Below, in pieces: positions 45,327 to 55,325 of a stretch of 64,000 bases of DNA. The notes under the pieces were generated by a model. It was not told where the DNA came from, did no database searches, and was given only the letters and a program-made list of their open reading frames with translations. The DNA comes from an uncultured Mucispirillum sp. (GTDB taxonomy: Bacteria > Chrysiogenota > Deferribacteres > Deferribacterales > Mucispirillaceae): assembly GCA_944323205.1 (NCBI GenBank), contig CALURO010000006.1, positions 1 to 64,000 of the forward strand. The letters run 5' to 3'. Positions within the stretch are counted from its first letter, which is position 1; the number at the start of each line of letters is the position of its first letter. The position numbers and the translations under genes are program-made.

Positions 45327-46487
45327 TTACTTATTATATAGTGGTGACATTTTTCTTAATTTTTCTACACTGTCTTTTAAAACTTCTACAGCTCTATTCA
45401 CTTCTTCCATAGTGTTAAACCTGCCAAAGCTGAAACGAAGTGCACCATGAATATCTACATCATCAACTTTTATTGCAGATAATACATGTGATGGGTTAGT
45501 AGATGCAGATGTACATGCACTGCCTGCACTGCAGCATACTTCTTTTGCATATACCATTAATGCCTCCCCTTCAATATATCTAAAAACAATATCACTTATG
45601 GAAGGCACTCTTAATTCGCGGTGTCCATTTACATAAGTATCTGGTATTGTTTCTAAAACTTTCTTTTCAAAAGTATCTCTTAATTTTTTAATATGCAGTA
45701 TTTCTGCGTCCTGCCTTTCCATAATAATATCACATGCTTTACCAAGCCCAATGATATATGGTATATTTTCTGTGCCTGCACGAAGTCCGCCTTCCTGCTG
45801 ACCGCCATGTATTATAGGTTTTAGTTTTTCTCTTAATTCAATATCTACATAAAGAACACCTATTCCTTTTGGTGCATATATTTTATGGCCTGAGAATGTA
45901 AGTAAATCTACCCCCAATTCATTAACATCTATATGCATTTTACCAACTGCCTGCACTGCATCTGTATGGAAAATTATTCCTTTACTGTTTGCAATAGCTG
46001 CCATTTCCTTAATAGGCTCAATAGTGCCTATTTCATTATTTGCAATCATACAGCTTACAAGTATAGTATCATCTCTTAAAGCATTTTTATAGTATTCCAT
46101 ATCTATTAAACCGTATTTATCAACAGGAAGATATGTTACTTCAAAGCCTTCATAACTTTCTAAGAATTTAAATGTTTCAAGTACTGCTTTATGTTCAATA
46201 GAAGAAGTGATAATATGCTTTCCTTTATGTTTATATGCTCTTGCTGTTGCTATTATAGCAAGGTTATCTGATTCTGAGCCGCTTGCAGTAAATACTATTT
46301 CATCTGGCTCTGCATTTATTAATTTCGCTGCTGATTTTCTAGCCTGTTCTTCATAGGGGCGCACCTGTCTTCCTATTGTATGTATACTTGAAATATTACC
46401 ATAGTAATCACTAAAAAAAGGTAACATTGCTTTTACAACCTCAGGGTCAACTCTGGTAGTTGCACTGTTATCAAAATAAATTGCCAT
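45327..46487 (-). CDS. nifS: Cysteine desulfurase, NifS/IscS type
   Basis: About 386 residues, PLP-dependent; removes sulfur from cysteine for Fe-S clusters and thiolation. I place the start at 46487 (MAIYFDNSATTRVDPEV), preceded by GGGAG at 6-10 nt; the longer ORF runs through that site. The PLP Lys is in SGHKIYAPKGIGVLY, and the active Cys is in CSAGSACTSASTNPSHVL. It lies downstream of an Rrf2 regulator with IscR-type cysteines, so Fe-S-dependent regulation is likely. It could equally be called iscS. Confidence 0.93.
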   Translation of the reverse strand: MAIYFDNSATTRVDPEVVKAMLPFFSDYYGNISSIHTIGRQVRPYEEQARKSAAKLINAEPDEIVFTASGSESDNLAIIATARAYKHKGKHIITSSIEHKAVLETFKFLESYEGFEVTYLPVDKYGLIDMEYYKNALRDDTILVSCMIANNEIGTIEPIKEMAAIANSKGIIFHTDAVQAVGKMHIDVNELGVDLLTFSGHKIYAPKGIGVLYVDIELREKLKPIIHGGQQEGGLRAGTENIPYIIGLGKACDIIMERQDAEILHIKKLRDTFEKKVLETIPDTYVNGHRELRVPSISDIVFRYIEGEALMVYAKEVCCSAGSACTSASTNPSHVLSAIKVDDVDIHGALRFSFGRFNTMEEVNRAVEVLKDSVEKLRKMSPLYNK

Positions 46488-46561
46488 ATTATTCTCCCAT
46501 AATCTGCCCACAAATAATATATTTAAGGCATAATAATATATATGTTATATTTTATATTACT

Positions 46562-46984
46562 TTACACTGTAAAATAAGCTGCTGACTTATTCATCATATC
46601 AGCAATTGTTATTTTTTCTAAATAATCATCACATGCTTTTTCAAGTCCTGCCCACAGCCAGTTTACTGCACAGGACGAAAAATTACGGCAGTCCCCTTCA
46701 GCCCCGCAGTCTTCAGTTTTAAGCGGGCCGTCCATAGTGTTTACTATTTCTTTTAAATTAATCTGCTCCGGATTTCTAGCAAGCATATAGCCACCGCCAA
46801 CACCACGAGAGCCTGTTATTATATTTACATGTTTTAGTTTTGTAAAAATCTGCTCTAAATATTTTTTAGAAATGTCTTCAAACTCTAATATTTTTAATAT
46901 GCTTACTGGGCGTTTATCTCCCCCAAGCATACAAAGAGCATATATTGCTCTAATAGCATATCTGCTTTTAGTTGTAATCTTCAT
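46562..46984 (-). CDS. Rrf2-family regulator with IscR-type Fe-S cysteines
   Basis: 140 residues starting at 46984 (MKITTKSRYAIRAIYALCML). The longer frame upstream overlaps cysE and is rejected. An N-terminal winged helix with RGVGGGYMLARNPEQI is followed by three cysteines spaced C-x5-C-x5-C (CGAEGDCRNFSSC), the arrangement that binds the [2Fe-2S] cluster in IscR. It probably senses Fe-S or cysteine status and controls cysE-nifS. It starts 10 bp after cysE ends. Confidence 0.88.
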   Translation of the reverse strand: MKITTKSRYAIRAIYALCMLGGDKRPVSILKILEFEDISKKYLEQIFTKLKHVNIITGSRGVGGGYMLARNPEQINLKEIVNTMDGPLKTEDCGAEGDCRNFSSCAVNWLWAGLEKACDDYLEKITIADMMNKSAAYFTV

Positions 46985-46994
46985 AAGCCACCTG

Positions 46995-47639
46995 CTATTT
47001 ATTATCTTTTTTAATTGTCTGGATTTCTTTTTCCATTTCAACAATTCTATCAATAATACAGTTAAAAGCATTAGCCACTGGGTCTGGAAGCTCTGTATGG
47101 TTAAACATATCCTGCCTTTTGCTGTCCCCAGTAATCCTGCCCGGCACACCTACAACAGTAGCATCCTGAGGCACTTCATGCAGCACAACAGAGTTTGCAC
47201 CTATCCGCACTCTATCCCCTACCTTAAAAGGCCCTAATACTTTTGCACCGGCACCAATAATAACATTATTTCCTATAGTTGGGTGGCGTTTTTCTTTTTT
47301 TAAAGAAACACCGCCTAATGTTACACCGTGATATATAGTAACATCATCGCCTACTTCAGCAGTTTCTCCAATGACAACACCCATTCCATGGTCAATAAAA
47401 AAACGCCTGCCTATTTTAGCCGCAGGGTGTATTTCTATTCCCGTAAAAAAACGGGCAAGCATAGCATTAAAACGAGCAAGTGATTTTAGTTTATGGCACC
47501 AAAGCCAGTGGGACACTCTGTGCATAGTTAAAGCATGAAAACCAGAATAACAAAAGAATACTTCTAATGAATTTCTTGCAGCAGGGTCTCTGTCTAAAAC
47601 TGTCTTAATATCTTCATATAATGTTCTAAAAACTGCCAT
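46995..47639 (-). CDS. cysE: Serine O-acetyltransferase
   Basis: A 214-residue enzyme that makes O-acetylserine, the cysteine precursor. The N-terminal helical region is followed by left-handed beta-helix hexapeptides ([43 protein letters not shown]). The active-site residues [10 protein letters not shown] and [18 protein letters not shown] are intact. It is the first gene of the cysE-regulator-nifS operon, so cysteine is made and its sulfur mobilised from one transcript. Confidence 0.95.
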   Translation of the reverse strand: MAVFRTLYEDIKTVLDRDPAARNSLEVFFCYSGFHALTMHRVSHWLWCHKLKSLARFNAMLARFFTGIEIHPAAKIGRRFFIDHGMGVVIGETAEVGDDVTIYHGVTLGGVSLKKEKRHPTIGNNVIIGAGAKVLGPFKVGDRVRIGANSVVLHEVPQDATVVGVPGRITGDSKRQDMFNHTELPDPVANAFNCIIDRIVEMEKEIQTIKKDNK

Positions 47640-47679
47640 AAAATATACCGCTAAACTAGACTATTATTTTCTAAAAATA

Positions 47680-47703
47680 GGGTACAGTATAAAAACTATA
47701 CCC
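47680..47703 (-). terminator. Hairpin between the ferredoxin gene and cysE
   Basis: Stem GGGTA(N)AGT/ACT(N)TACCC, followed on the minus strand by TATTTTTAG. A second inverted repeat at 47721-47752 (ATAACCTTAAAAC ... GTTTTAAGTTAT) lies upstream and could be an operator or a second terminator. Confidence 0.5.
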
Positions 47704-47809
47704 TTATTTTGCACAATTAAATAACCTTAAAACTGCACTTGTTTTAAGTTATAAATATATAATAACCATTACTAAAGTAATAAGTCAATATATAAATTAA
47801 AGATTTCAA

Positions 47810-47986
47810 TTAATCTTCTGGTGAGATAGCCTCAACTGGACATTCTTCAGCACAAGCACCGCAGTCTATGCAGATATCTGCATCTATCCATGCTTTGTCA
47901 TTTTTTTCACTGATTGCACTAACTGGGCATACTTCCATGCAGGAAGTGCAAAAAGTGCAGATATCTTGGTTTACAACGTGAGCCAT
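47810..47986 (-). CDS. 2[4Fe-4S] ferredoxin, 58 residues
   Basis: A complete small gene. The protein begins MAHVVNQDICTFCTSC and carries two cluster motifs, CTFCTSCMEVCP and CIDCGACAEECP, the pattern of clostridial-type bacterial ferredoxins. It is a cytoplasmic low-potential electron carrier. GGAGG lies 7 nt before the ATG. It lies upstream of cysE in the same orientation but two hairpins intervene, so it is probably a separate transcript. Confidence 0.93.
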   Translation of the reverse strand: MAHVVNQDICTFCTSCMEVCPVSAISEKNDKAWIDADICIDCGACAEECPVEAISPED

Positions 47987-48328
47987 AGTAATCCTCCACT
48001 AAAATAATATATGATATATGTATATGAATAGCTTAATTTGTCAAGTAAAAAGATAAGTAAAAACATATTTTTGATGTAATGATAAATTTAAGCTGAAATA
48101 TCAATATTTATCTCTATAATGTTATACTGATTAAGTGGATAAATTTATATACAGACGACACAGCAGGCAGATATTGTCTTCCTGAGAGAGCAAAAGCGAA
48201 CGAAGGAACTTTTTTACTAATATATCATATATGTTTAAATATTTAAACTATTATAGGTTACTGCGATTTGTATATTTTTAGATTATTCGCTGATGCTCAG
48301 AATAGACAAGGGTTGGAAAATATATACA
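47987..48328. other. Intergenic region with degenerate repeat traces
   Basis: Mostly AT-rich. At about 48280-48315 a stretch resembling the MITE interior (TTATTCGC...GCTCAGAATAGACAAGG) suggests a decayed copy. Nothing else is supported. Confidence 0.4.
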
Positions 48329-48354
48329 CAAAAAAGCCCCGCATAAAGCGGGGC
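48329..48354 (-). terminator. Terminator of the Big-domain lipoprotein gene
   Basis: Stem GCCCCGC/GCGGGGC (48336-48342/48348-48354) with T run on the minus strand, about 20 bp after the stop codon. Confidence 0.9.
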
Positions 48355-48372
48355 GGGAAAGTTAGTTAATTT

Positions 48373-50849
48373 TTAATTAATTGTAGCATCAATATTTGCT
48401 TTACTTTCAAGAGAAAGTTTACTTTGTAATACATCAAACGGACTTTCTGCTAAAGTATTAGGACTCATTGGTATTATTTGGCTACTTATTTTTCTTAAAA
48501 CAAGCCTTGTATCAGGATAAACAGTTATTGTTGTAAAAATTGCATCAACTTCTTTTGAAATTTTAGTAAATAATACAATATCTTTCTTAGTCATTCCTGT
48601 ATAATTAACATCTCTTTCTAAGTAATAAGTTGCATCATTAGAAGTTGTTATATCTGATAAATGTCTACCAGTTAGAGTGCCTACGTTACTTGTATTAATA
48701 TAGCTTGATAATGAATCACTAGGATAATTTGTATATTGATATTGGTCAGCTGGTGACATACTTTGAATAGTCTTATTACCTATAAATCCAACCTTTGTAT
48801 TAATAGTTACAACACCATTTTCAACACGTACCAATGCTCTACCAACAAAATCTCCATCTGGAATTTCATATCCACCAGTTCCAGATGGACAAGCAAAATC
48901 ATTATTCCATTTAAAATTATTATATAAAGAACAATCATTAGAAATAACAGCTTTTGCTAACCCACTATTGTTTGTATTTGTCCCAAAAAATACTATATCA
49001 TAAGTTCCTTGTAATGATGTTTCATCAGTATAATCTATATGACCTAATACATCAATTTGAAATTCTGCAGGTAATGGTTCTGCATCATATTTTGGTTGAG
49101 CAGTTACTCTAATAGTTGTTACACCATTTTTCTTAGCTGTAACTTGACCAGTCACAGGGTCTACTGAAGCAATGCTTTCATCGTCACTTGAATAAGTCCA
49201 AGATGCAATAGAATTTTCTATACTACTTTTGTTAACAATATTATTAGTAAAAACTGTATTCTGTTCTTTAGTTACCTTTATATTTTCAAATGAAATACTA
49301 TCCACTCCATCTACAACAATTACAGGATAACTATCTAAATATTCAGCAGTGCCATTAGAATTAGAAATAGAAAAAACAATAGTAACATCTTCTTGTATAT
49401 TAGATAACGTCAATGAGCCTTTACCATTATTGGTAGATATAGTGTTAGTTTCTACTACTTCTCCATTAACTAATTTTTTATAAGTAACTATTGTATCAGT
49501 AGTATTATATGGTGTTAATTCAAAATCTATTGTTACATTTGTATATTTTTTATAAACTTTTGATTTATCAGTAGTAACTGTAATATCTGTTACTAGTATT
49601 TCCTCAACCGGTGCAGGCTCAACTGTTACATTAACTTCTTTTGAAATATCGCCCACCGATACAGTAACCACTGCATTGCCTTCTGCTATGGCCATTACTA
49701 AACCGTTTTCATCAACTGCAACATAATTACTACCAGAAGTAACATAATAGTTAACAGTTGTATATTCTGCTGCAATAGCAGGTTCAACAGCAGCTACAAT
49801 ATTTGCTGAAACTGGTGAACCATCATTTTTTAAAGTAAGAGTCATCTCTGCAGGTTTTACTATTATATCTGTTACAGTTGCTTTTTTTATATTAAACTGC
49901 CAAGAAGCAGTTTTTGTGTTATCTGCTGTAGATATTGCTGTAATAGTTATAGTTTCTTCTGTATAACCTTTAATAGTTACATTACCTTGATTATCAACTG
50001 ATATATAATCTGGGTGGTTTGACTCCCATATAACCGCTTTATTAGTAGCATCATTTGGTAAAACTTCTGCTGTTAATTGAAAAGATGCTCCACCATGAAC
50101 AACTGTCTGCTGTCCTTTAATAGCAACACTTTCAACAGGCACTGTAACTGGCTCTTCTGGCACTTCAGGCTCTTCTGGATCTGTTGGTGTTTCTTCATCT
50201 AAATCTAAACCACCATCTTGAGCTAAATCTTTTGTTTTATCTAATTTTAATTTTAAATACTGACTGTTTTGAATAATGAAATTATCAAGTATTGGGCTGT
50301 AATGTGGGTTTTTAGCAGGGTCTAATGTAAAATATAAACCATATTTACTGTTTTCAATTAATTCTGCACCTAAATTAGAAAATGTAGCTGCAATGAACTT
50401 ATTTAAATCATTATCATAATTTGCTAAATCTGCTAAATTAATAATATATTTATCAAAAGTGATTTTTTTGCCTTCAAAATCAAGATACATTAAAACTTCT
50501 GGTGCAGTAACTCCACCTTCTGCTGTCGTTAAATTTAAGCCAACACGAAGTTCGCTTTTAGATACTGGAGAAGTAACTGGCTCTCCGTCAATACCATATA
50601 AAGTAACATCATAAACACCTAAAAGGGTAAATGGGTTACCTGTTAAATCAATAGCTGTTACTCCCGGCTTATCTACATCGCTGTCACCAGGGTTATCTGG
50701 GTTTTCAGTATCACTTCCACCTGTGTTTGTAGAGTTATCATATATCCCCCCCCTACTGCACTACTGCTCGTATCACTACATGCTGTTGCAAAAATAGTAG
50801 TAAAAGCAGTTAAAAAAAGAATAAATAAAAACGGTTTTACTTTAAACAT
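48373..50849 (-). CDS. Big-domain lipoprotein, out of frame at a G8 tract (candidate phase-variable gene)
   Basis: The N terminus starts at 50849 (AGGAGG upstream) with a lipoprotein signal ending IFATAC. The reading frame then meets eight Gs (50746-50753) and runs to a stop at 50673. If one G is added (or two removed) the frame continues without stops (IYDNSTNTGGSDTENPDNPG...) through 50491 into the 705-residue frame ending at 48373, giving about 825 residues. The downstream part has at least three bacterial Ig-like (Big2) repeats (VTDIIVKPAEMTLTLKNDG..., SIASVDPVTGQVTAKKNGVTTIRVTA). It is probably a surface adhesin-like lipoprotein, either switched off here or frameshifted by sequencing error. 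Confidence 0.75.
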
Positions 50850-50982
50850 ATTCTGCCTCCTAATAAAAATAAATAAATACATAAAACTCGTGCAAAAATA
50901 TTATATTATTATTTTTTTAGAAAAAGAAACATAAAATTACAAAAAAAGATATTTTTAGTTGATTTGTCAAAAAAAGGGGGCA

Positions 50983-51058
50983 GATACTGAGTCTATAATC
51001 TTACCAACTTGTATGCTATAAGATTCTTCGCCTACTATCGCAGGCTCTGAATGACAGT
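50983..51058. repeat. Fragment of the MITE interior
   Basis: It contains GAGTCTATAATCTTACCAAC and TTCTTCGCCTACTATCGCAGGCTCTGAATGACAG-type sequence without terminal inverted repeats. The rest of 50850-51178 is AT-rich and shows no gene. Confidence 0.55.
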
Positions 51059-51178
51059 GTATATTGGTAACTATTACCACTTTGTCTGAACTTGTCCAAA
51101 AAAAATTGGATAAAACATATTTTTTGTGGAAGTTTATTTACTTTTTTAATAGTCTAGGGGGCAAATACTGCCCCTTTA

Positions 51179-51367
51179 TTATTTTCGCAAATTTTCTTTT
51201 ATATTTGTCACTATTTCTTCTATATCCTTCCTTATTTGTATATTTTTATCTTTTTTAAGTTCGGCTATTATATCCTTATCTGTAGTTTCATATATACCGT
51301 TTTTAAAAACTGCTGTTCCTTTAGAGTGTATCACTTTTAAATCAGCAAAATATGAATAAAATCTCAT
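51179..51367 (-). CDS. Small phage-associated protein
   Basis: A 62-residue protein (MRFYSYFADLKVIHSKGTAV...) with a charged helical C-terminal half. No family recognised. It lies 10 bp after the capsid gene in the same transcript and is the last gene of the phage module. Proteins of this size and position can be head-completion or decoration proteins, but this one is not assigned. Confidence 0.6.
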   Translation of the reverse strand: MRFYSYFADLKVIHSKGTAVFKNGIYETTDKDIIAELKKDKNIQIRKDIEEIVTNIKENLRK

Positions 51368-51377
51368 AAATACCGCC

Positions 51378-52556
51378 TTAAAAGTTTAATGTTAATATAC
51401 CATGACATTCTTCATTTGACACTTCTAAGCCACAGTCTGTTAAAAAAGTATCTACCACACCGTCATATCCGTCACTTTGGATATTAGTATCCATTTTTGT
51501 TTCTTCTATAAAGTGTAAAAGCAGCTCATCTAAATCAATAATAACAGCAGTATTTGGATATACTGATGACAGCACTGGGTCATACATTATATTTAATTCA
51601 CCATATTCTGTATCTATTTTATCTAATGATATGCCAAACTCTTTTAATAATGAGCCACCGCCGCCTGCAAATGTTTTGATTGCATTATCATTAAGTTTTG
51701 CATTAAAGCCTGAGCCTGTAAGCATTACTTTATCACCTGCTGAGCCTTTATCTGCCATAGCACCTAATATTTCATTAATAGTGCCTACTTTAAATTTATC
51801 CGGGCTTGTGATACTCATTACATTAGTTTTAATATAATGAAAAAGACCGCCTGTAACATATAAAGGCTCACTGCCTGATAAATCCTTTTTTGGCTCGCCA
51901 AACATTAATGACTGCTCAATATCGTTTTGATGAAGCCTTAATATTTTATTTCTTTCAGCCTTTCTTCTGCTTTCTGCAGAATTTCCGTCATCGCCGTATT
52001 CGCCCTGACGGAGCTTATTCCGTGTGATTTTTAATGTTCTTCTAAATGTCTGGCAGTAGTTAAAGTTATCTTTTTTAAGTAAAACTGTGCCTTTTGGTGC
52101 TGAGCTGCCCTCTGGGTATGCAACAGAAATATTTACAAGGGTTGCATTAGTATCATCTGCATCTGCTGTGATTTCTTTTGCACTTGTAACACCATAACCT
52201 CTTGTAACTGTTATTGTTTTACCACTTACGGCTGTTACTCTCATCTGCTCATGGGTTTTAATATCTTTAATAATAGAGCCCTCTGTTAAAAAAGTAACAT
52301 TATCTTCATCTGTTACAACAGTTAAAGATGTTTCAGAAGAGCCTGTTGGTGTTACTTTAAATGTTGGCTTATTAAGCCTTGTTTCAAGCCATTCAAATTT
52401 CTGGTTTGTTTCACTTATTACCCTGCCGCGAGCCTGCAGCATCATAAATAATGGGGATAATTTTGCATTTTGAAATATTTTATCCCTTAAACCTACGCTT
52501 CTTTTTACTAATTCTGCTTGTGTATTTGTTGTATATGTATCATAAATTACGCTCAT
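51378..52556 (-). CDS. Phage major capsid protein (SU10/DUF5309-like)
   Basis: A 392-residue protein. An early TQAELVKRSVGLRDKIFQNAKLSPLFMML and FEWLETRLNKP, a beta-rich tongue-like region (TEGSIIKDIKTHEQMRVTAVSGKTITVTRGYG), and FRRTLKITRNKLRQGEYGDDGN resemble the SU10-type HK97-fold capsid proteins. Position after the scaffold-like gene and portal supports the call. It appears intact. Confidence 0.8.
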   Translation of the reverse strand: MSVIYDTYTTNTQAELVKRSVGLRDKIFQNAKLSPLFMMLQARGRVISETNQKFEWLETRLNKPTFKVTPTGSSETSLTVVTDEDNVTFLTEGSIIKDIKTHEQMRVTAVSGKTITVTRGYGVTSAKEITADADDTNATLVNISVAYPEGSSAPKGTVLLKKDNFNYCQTFRRTLKITRNKLRQGEYGDDGNSAESRRKAERNKILRLHQNDIEQSLMFGEPKKDLSGSEPLYVTGGLFHYIKTNVMSITSPDKFKVGTINEILGAMADKGSAGDKVMLTGSGFNAKLNDNAIKTFAGGGGSLLKEFGISLDKIDTEYGELNIMYDPVLSSVYPNTAVIIDLDELLLHFIEETKMDTNIQSDGYDGVVDTFLTDCGLEVSNEECHGILTLNF

Positions 52557-52605
52557 TTTTTAATCTCCTTTTATATTTTTATTAAAATTTTCATTCATTT
52601 ATTTT

Positions 52606-53211
52606 TTATATAAAATTTTCATAGCCTGATGATTTCTGACCTGTATTTACATAATTGCCGCCTTTTATTGCTTTTGGTGGAAATACAGTATTTTCATTAA
52701 CTGTTTCTTTTGCTTTTTTATCTGACTCTAACCCCTTATATACATTATCATAAAATGTAATAAGTGTTTCTATATCACCTTTCATGCGGGACATAATTAT
52801 GTTTTTTGCATCTTTATATGCCATATTTTCAAAAGCATTTCTTGCAGCAGTTTCCACCTGCTCATACATTGTGCCGTATTTTTCATGCAGGCTTTTTTCA
52901 AACTGCTTCATTTTTATTTCCTGCTCTTTTGCTTTTAATGCCTGCTGTTTAAAATATTCAAAATATTCCCTGTGAGTTACACTCTCCATATTAAATTTTT
53001 CACCAGTATATTTTTCCACAAGAGATACTGCCTGCTCATTAATATACTTAATATCTTCAAGGCTTAAGCCCTCAATATAAGATATTGCTGGAGTATTTGC
53101 ATGTATATTCCCTGCTGTATTTTCTTTTTGGTCTGCCTGCTCCTGCTCTTTTCTTTTTGTATAAAGCATTTCAAAAACTGATAAAATTTCTGCTGGAATA
53201 TTTTTTTTCAT
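52606..53211 (-). CDS. Phage scaffold-like coiled-coil protein
   Basis: About 201 residues, charged and helical (EYFEYFKQQALKAKEQEIKMKQFEKSLHEKYGTMYEQVETAARNAFENMAYKDA). It lies directly upstream of the capsid gene, where scaffolding proteins are encoded. The ATG at 53211 has a weak ribosome-binding site, and it abuts an A8 run shared with an overlapping 42-residue frame that has a good one. The real product may begin in that upstream frame by slippage. Confidence 0.6.
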   Translation of the reverse strand: MKKNIPAEILSVFEMLYTKRKEQEQADQKENTAGNIHANTPAISYIEGLSLEDIKYINEQAVSLVEKYTGEKFNMESVTHREYFEYFKQQALKAKEQEIKMKQFEKSLHEKYGTMYEQVETAARNAFENMAYKDAKNIIMSRMKGDIETLITFYDNVYKGLESDKKAKETVNENTVFPPKAIKGGNYVNTGQKSSGYENFI

Positions 53212-53299
53212 CAATATTTCCAGTTTTACATTTATCTAAAAACTCCTGAATATCCATATTTTTACTGTTTGTTTCTTTATCTTTTATATTTTCATTCAT
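53171..53299 (-). CDS. 42-residue frame overlapping the scaffold gene
   Basis: It starts at 53299 with AAGGAG about 8 nt upstream (MNENIKDKETNSKNMDIQEF...). It runs into the A8 run at about 53201-53208 and then stops in the wrong frame. Losing one A would fuse it to the scaffold-like protein. It is either the true N terminus of that protein or a small coupled leader. Confidence 0.5.
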   Translation of the reverse strand: MNENIKDKETNSKNMDIQEFLDKCKTGNIDEKKYSSRNFISF

Positions 53300-53304
53300 T
53301 TTTT

Positions 53305-53553
53305 TTACTCCTTATTTACTGATTTATTTATCAGCATTTTTTTTGCGTCTTCTCCATGAGAAATATCACGCTTTATATCATCATCTATTTTCTTTAATAT
53401 ATAAGCCATACCATGCAGCTTTCTTATATTTTCACCCTTTTCTAAGGACATTAATATTTCTTTTTCATAAGTTTTTAAAAGGGGCAAAATATATTCAGCT
53501 GCAAGTATTGCTTTTTCGCCTTTTTCTATACGGCTTTTAAGAATGCTGTTCAC
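53305..53553 (-). CDS. Small phage protein between portal and scaffold genes
   Basis: An 82-residue helical, charged protein (NSILKSRIEKGEKAILAAEYILPLLKTYEKEI...). No family recognised. Its start overlaps the portal gene's end by 17 bp, so it is part of the packaging/head transcript. Confidence 0.6.
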   Translation of the reverse strand: MNSILKSRIEKGEKAILAAEYILPLLKTYEKEILMSLEKGENIRKLHGMAYILKKIDDDIKRDISHGEDAKKMLINKSVNKE

Positions 53554-55288
53554 TTTGCACCTGCTCTCTAAGCTTATCTACACTTATCAGATAATTTTCT
53601 GTATCTTTAAGACCGCTTTCTTCTAATATTTTTGCCATCAGGTTTCTTATGCGTTTATTATCTGTTAAATTCCTTGGCTCGCCTATTTCTATCATCATAG
53701 CAAGTGCATTATTTAATGCTCTGCGTCTTGTATCTTCATGCCCACTTGATAAAGACTGTGATATATTTAAATCAAAATCTATATCCTTTATATCCTGCGG
53801 ATTTATCTCTATTACATCATTTAAAAGGCGGATAACCTGCACATTATCCATAAACCTTTGGTTCTGATACACTAAAAACCTGTATGTTTCCTTTAAACTT
53901 TCAGCAAAATTTAAAACAATAGCCTGCACCTGTGAGTTGGCTGATTCATATTTTATAACTGCTTCTGTTGCTGTCTGACTTTCAACTGACTGTTTCAAGC
54001 CATGTTTCATTTCGCTTATACCTGTTACCTTTTGGTTTTCCTTATCAAAATATTCCACTAAGGAAAATGAATTCTCGCTTATTACTTCAAAAGGCTCCGG
54101 AGCAAATATGTTATTAATATCTGCACTATCACGCACTGCAACATACTGTTCATTTGTTACCATTTGCGATGGATTTAGTAAATCATCTACTTTATAAAAA
54201 ATCTTCCTGTTATTATTCCGCCTTGTATTTTCTAATATTTCCCTTATTAATGCTGTCTTTATTATCTGGGTATTTTCTGCAAGCTCTGCTAATCCTCTGC
54301 CTGCTATGCTGTACATTGATAAAAATGGGGCAAATACAAAAAATGGATACATTCCGAAAGTATTTTCTTCTATAGATAATATCTGGCTGCCACAGTAAGT
54401 TATCACCACATCTTCTAATAAGCCGTCATTATCTATATCTATCCTGCCCCAGTATTCATTCAGCATATACAGCTTTCTCGCCTTGTTTTTATCACTGCCG
54501 TAAGTTGAATACTGCCATTTATTAAGAGCATCATCATCTTCATAAGTAAAAATATTATCTTTTATTTTTGAGATATTTTTATATACCCCCTCTTTTTCTC
54601 TGCGGGTTAAATAATCATAATTTACAAGCTTTCTGTGTATAACATAATCTGCTTCCTGCAGTGATAATGCACTTGCATCAAATAAAAATTCATTGTAAGG
54701 CAGCACTTCAAAAACAGGCTGATTTTTACTGATGTATGACACTTTATATTTCACTCTGTATTTTTCTATGCCGTTTATATATACAGGGCTTGATGTTATA
54801 TTATAGCCTGCATTAATTAATGACTGCATTTTTTCTTGAGTTACAACTTCCTCTATTTCTTTTTCACCATACTCTTTTATCCACAATACCTTTAATGCAG
54901 CACAGCCTGTTATAAGTGCATTTGTAATAAGCCGTGTAAATATAGTATGGTACGGATTTTGTGCTGTTATCTGGTAATTTAATAACGCCTGCATTTTTGC
55001 AGCCTTTTCTTCATCTTCCCCGCTTCTTGCTGTTACTTCCACAGGATTAGATGAAAACAGAAGTTTATTAATATCAGGCATTAATGCTCTGATAGTTACT
55101 AATACATCACGGCTGATAAAAGAACTTTCAGGCATTCTGTATTTTTTTGTGTCTATCTTCTCGCCATTATAAAGCTCATAATATTTTTTAAATCTTGGCT
55201 TTAAATGCTGGTTATAGTAAATTAAAGCCTGCTCTTTATCCCTTTTTATAATCTCTAAAATATCTTTATCTTCTAACTTTACTTTCAT
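53537..55288 (-). CDS. Phage portal protein
   Basis: A 583-residue protein with portal-family features: RDVLVTIRALMPDINKLLFSSNPVEV near residue 60, an AGRGLAELAENTQIIKTALIREILENTRRNNN central helix region, and a C-terminal helical part. It forms the dodecameric DNA entry ring of the head. Its place between the large terminase and head genes agrees. It appears full length and resembles portals of short-tailed or SU10-like phages. Confidence 0.82.
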   Translation of the reverse strand: MKVKLEDKDILEIIKRDKEQALIYYNQHLKPRFKKYYELYNGEKIDTKKYRMPESSFISRDVLVTIRALMPDINKLLFSSNPVEVTARSGEDEEKAAKMQALLNYQITAQNPYHTIFTRLITNALITGCAALKVLWIKEYGEKEIEEVVTQEKMQSLINAGYNITSSPVYINGIEKYRVKYKVSYISKNQPVFEVLPYNEFLFDASALSLQEADYVIHRKLVNYDYLTRREKEGVYKNISKIKDNIFTYEDDDALNKWQYSTYGSDKNKARKLYMLNEYWGRIDIDNDGLLEDVVITYCGSQILSIEENTFGMYPFFVFAPFLSMYSIAGRGLAELAENTQIIKTALIREILENTRRNNNRKIFYKVDDLLNPSQMVTNEQYVAVRDSADINNIFAPEPFEVISENSFSLVEYFDKENQKVTGISEMKHGLKQSVESQTATEAVIKYESANSQVQAIVLNFAESLKETYRFLVYQNQRFMDNVQVIRLLNDVIEINPQDIKDIDFDLNISQSLSSGHEDTRRRALNNALAMMIEIGEPRNLTDNKRIRNLMAKILEESGLKDTENYLISVDKLREQVQSEQHS

Positions 55289-55325
55289 AATATTATACCC
55301 TTAATTAATAAGTGTTTTTAAAAAA

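Noticed and set aside
46985..47149. N-terminal extension of the Rrf2 regulator
   Set aside because: The extension is inside cysE and the Rrf2 fold begins exactly at the ATG at 46984.
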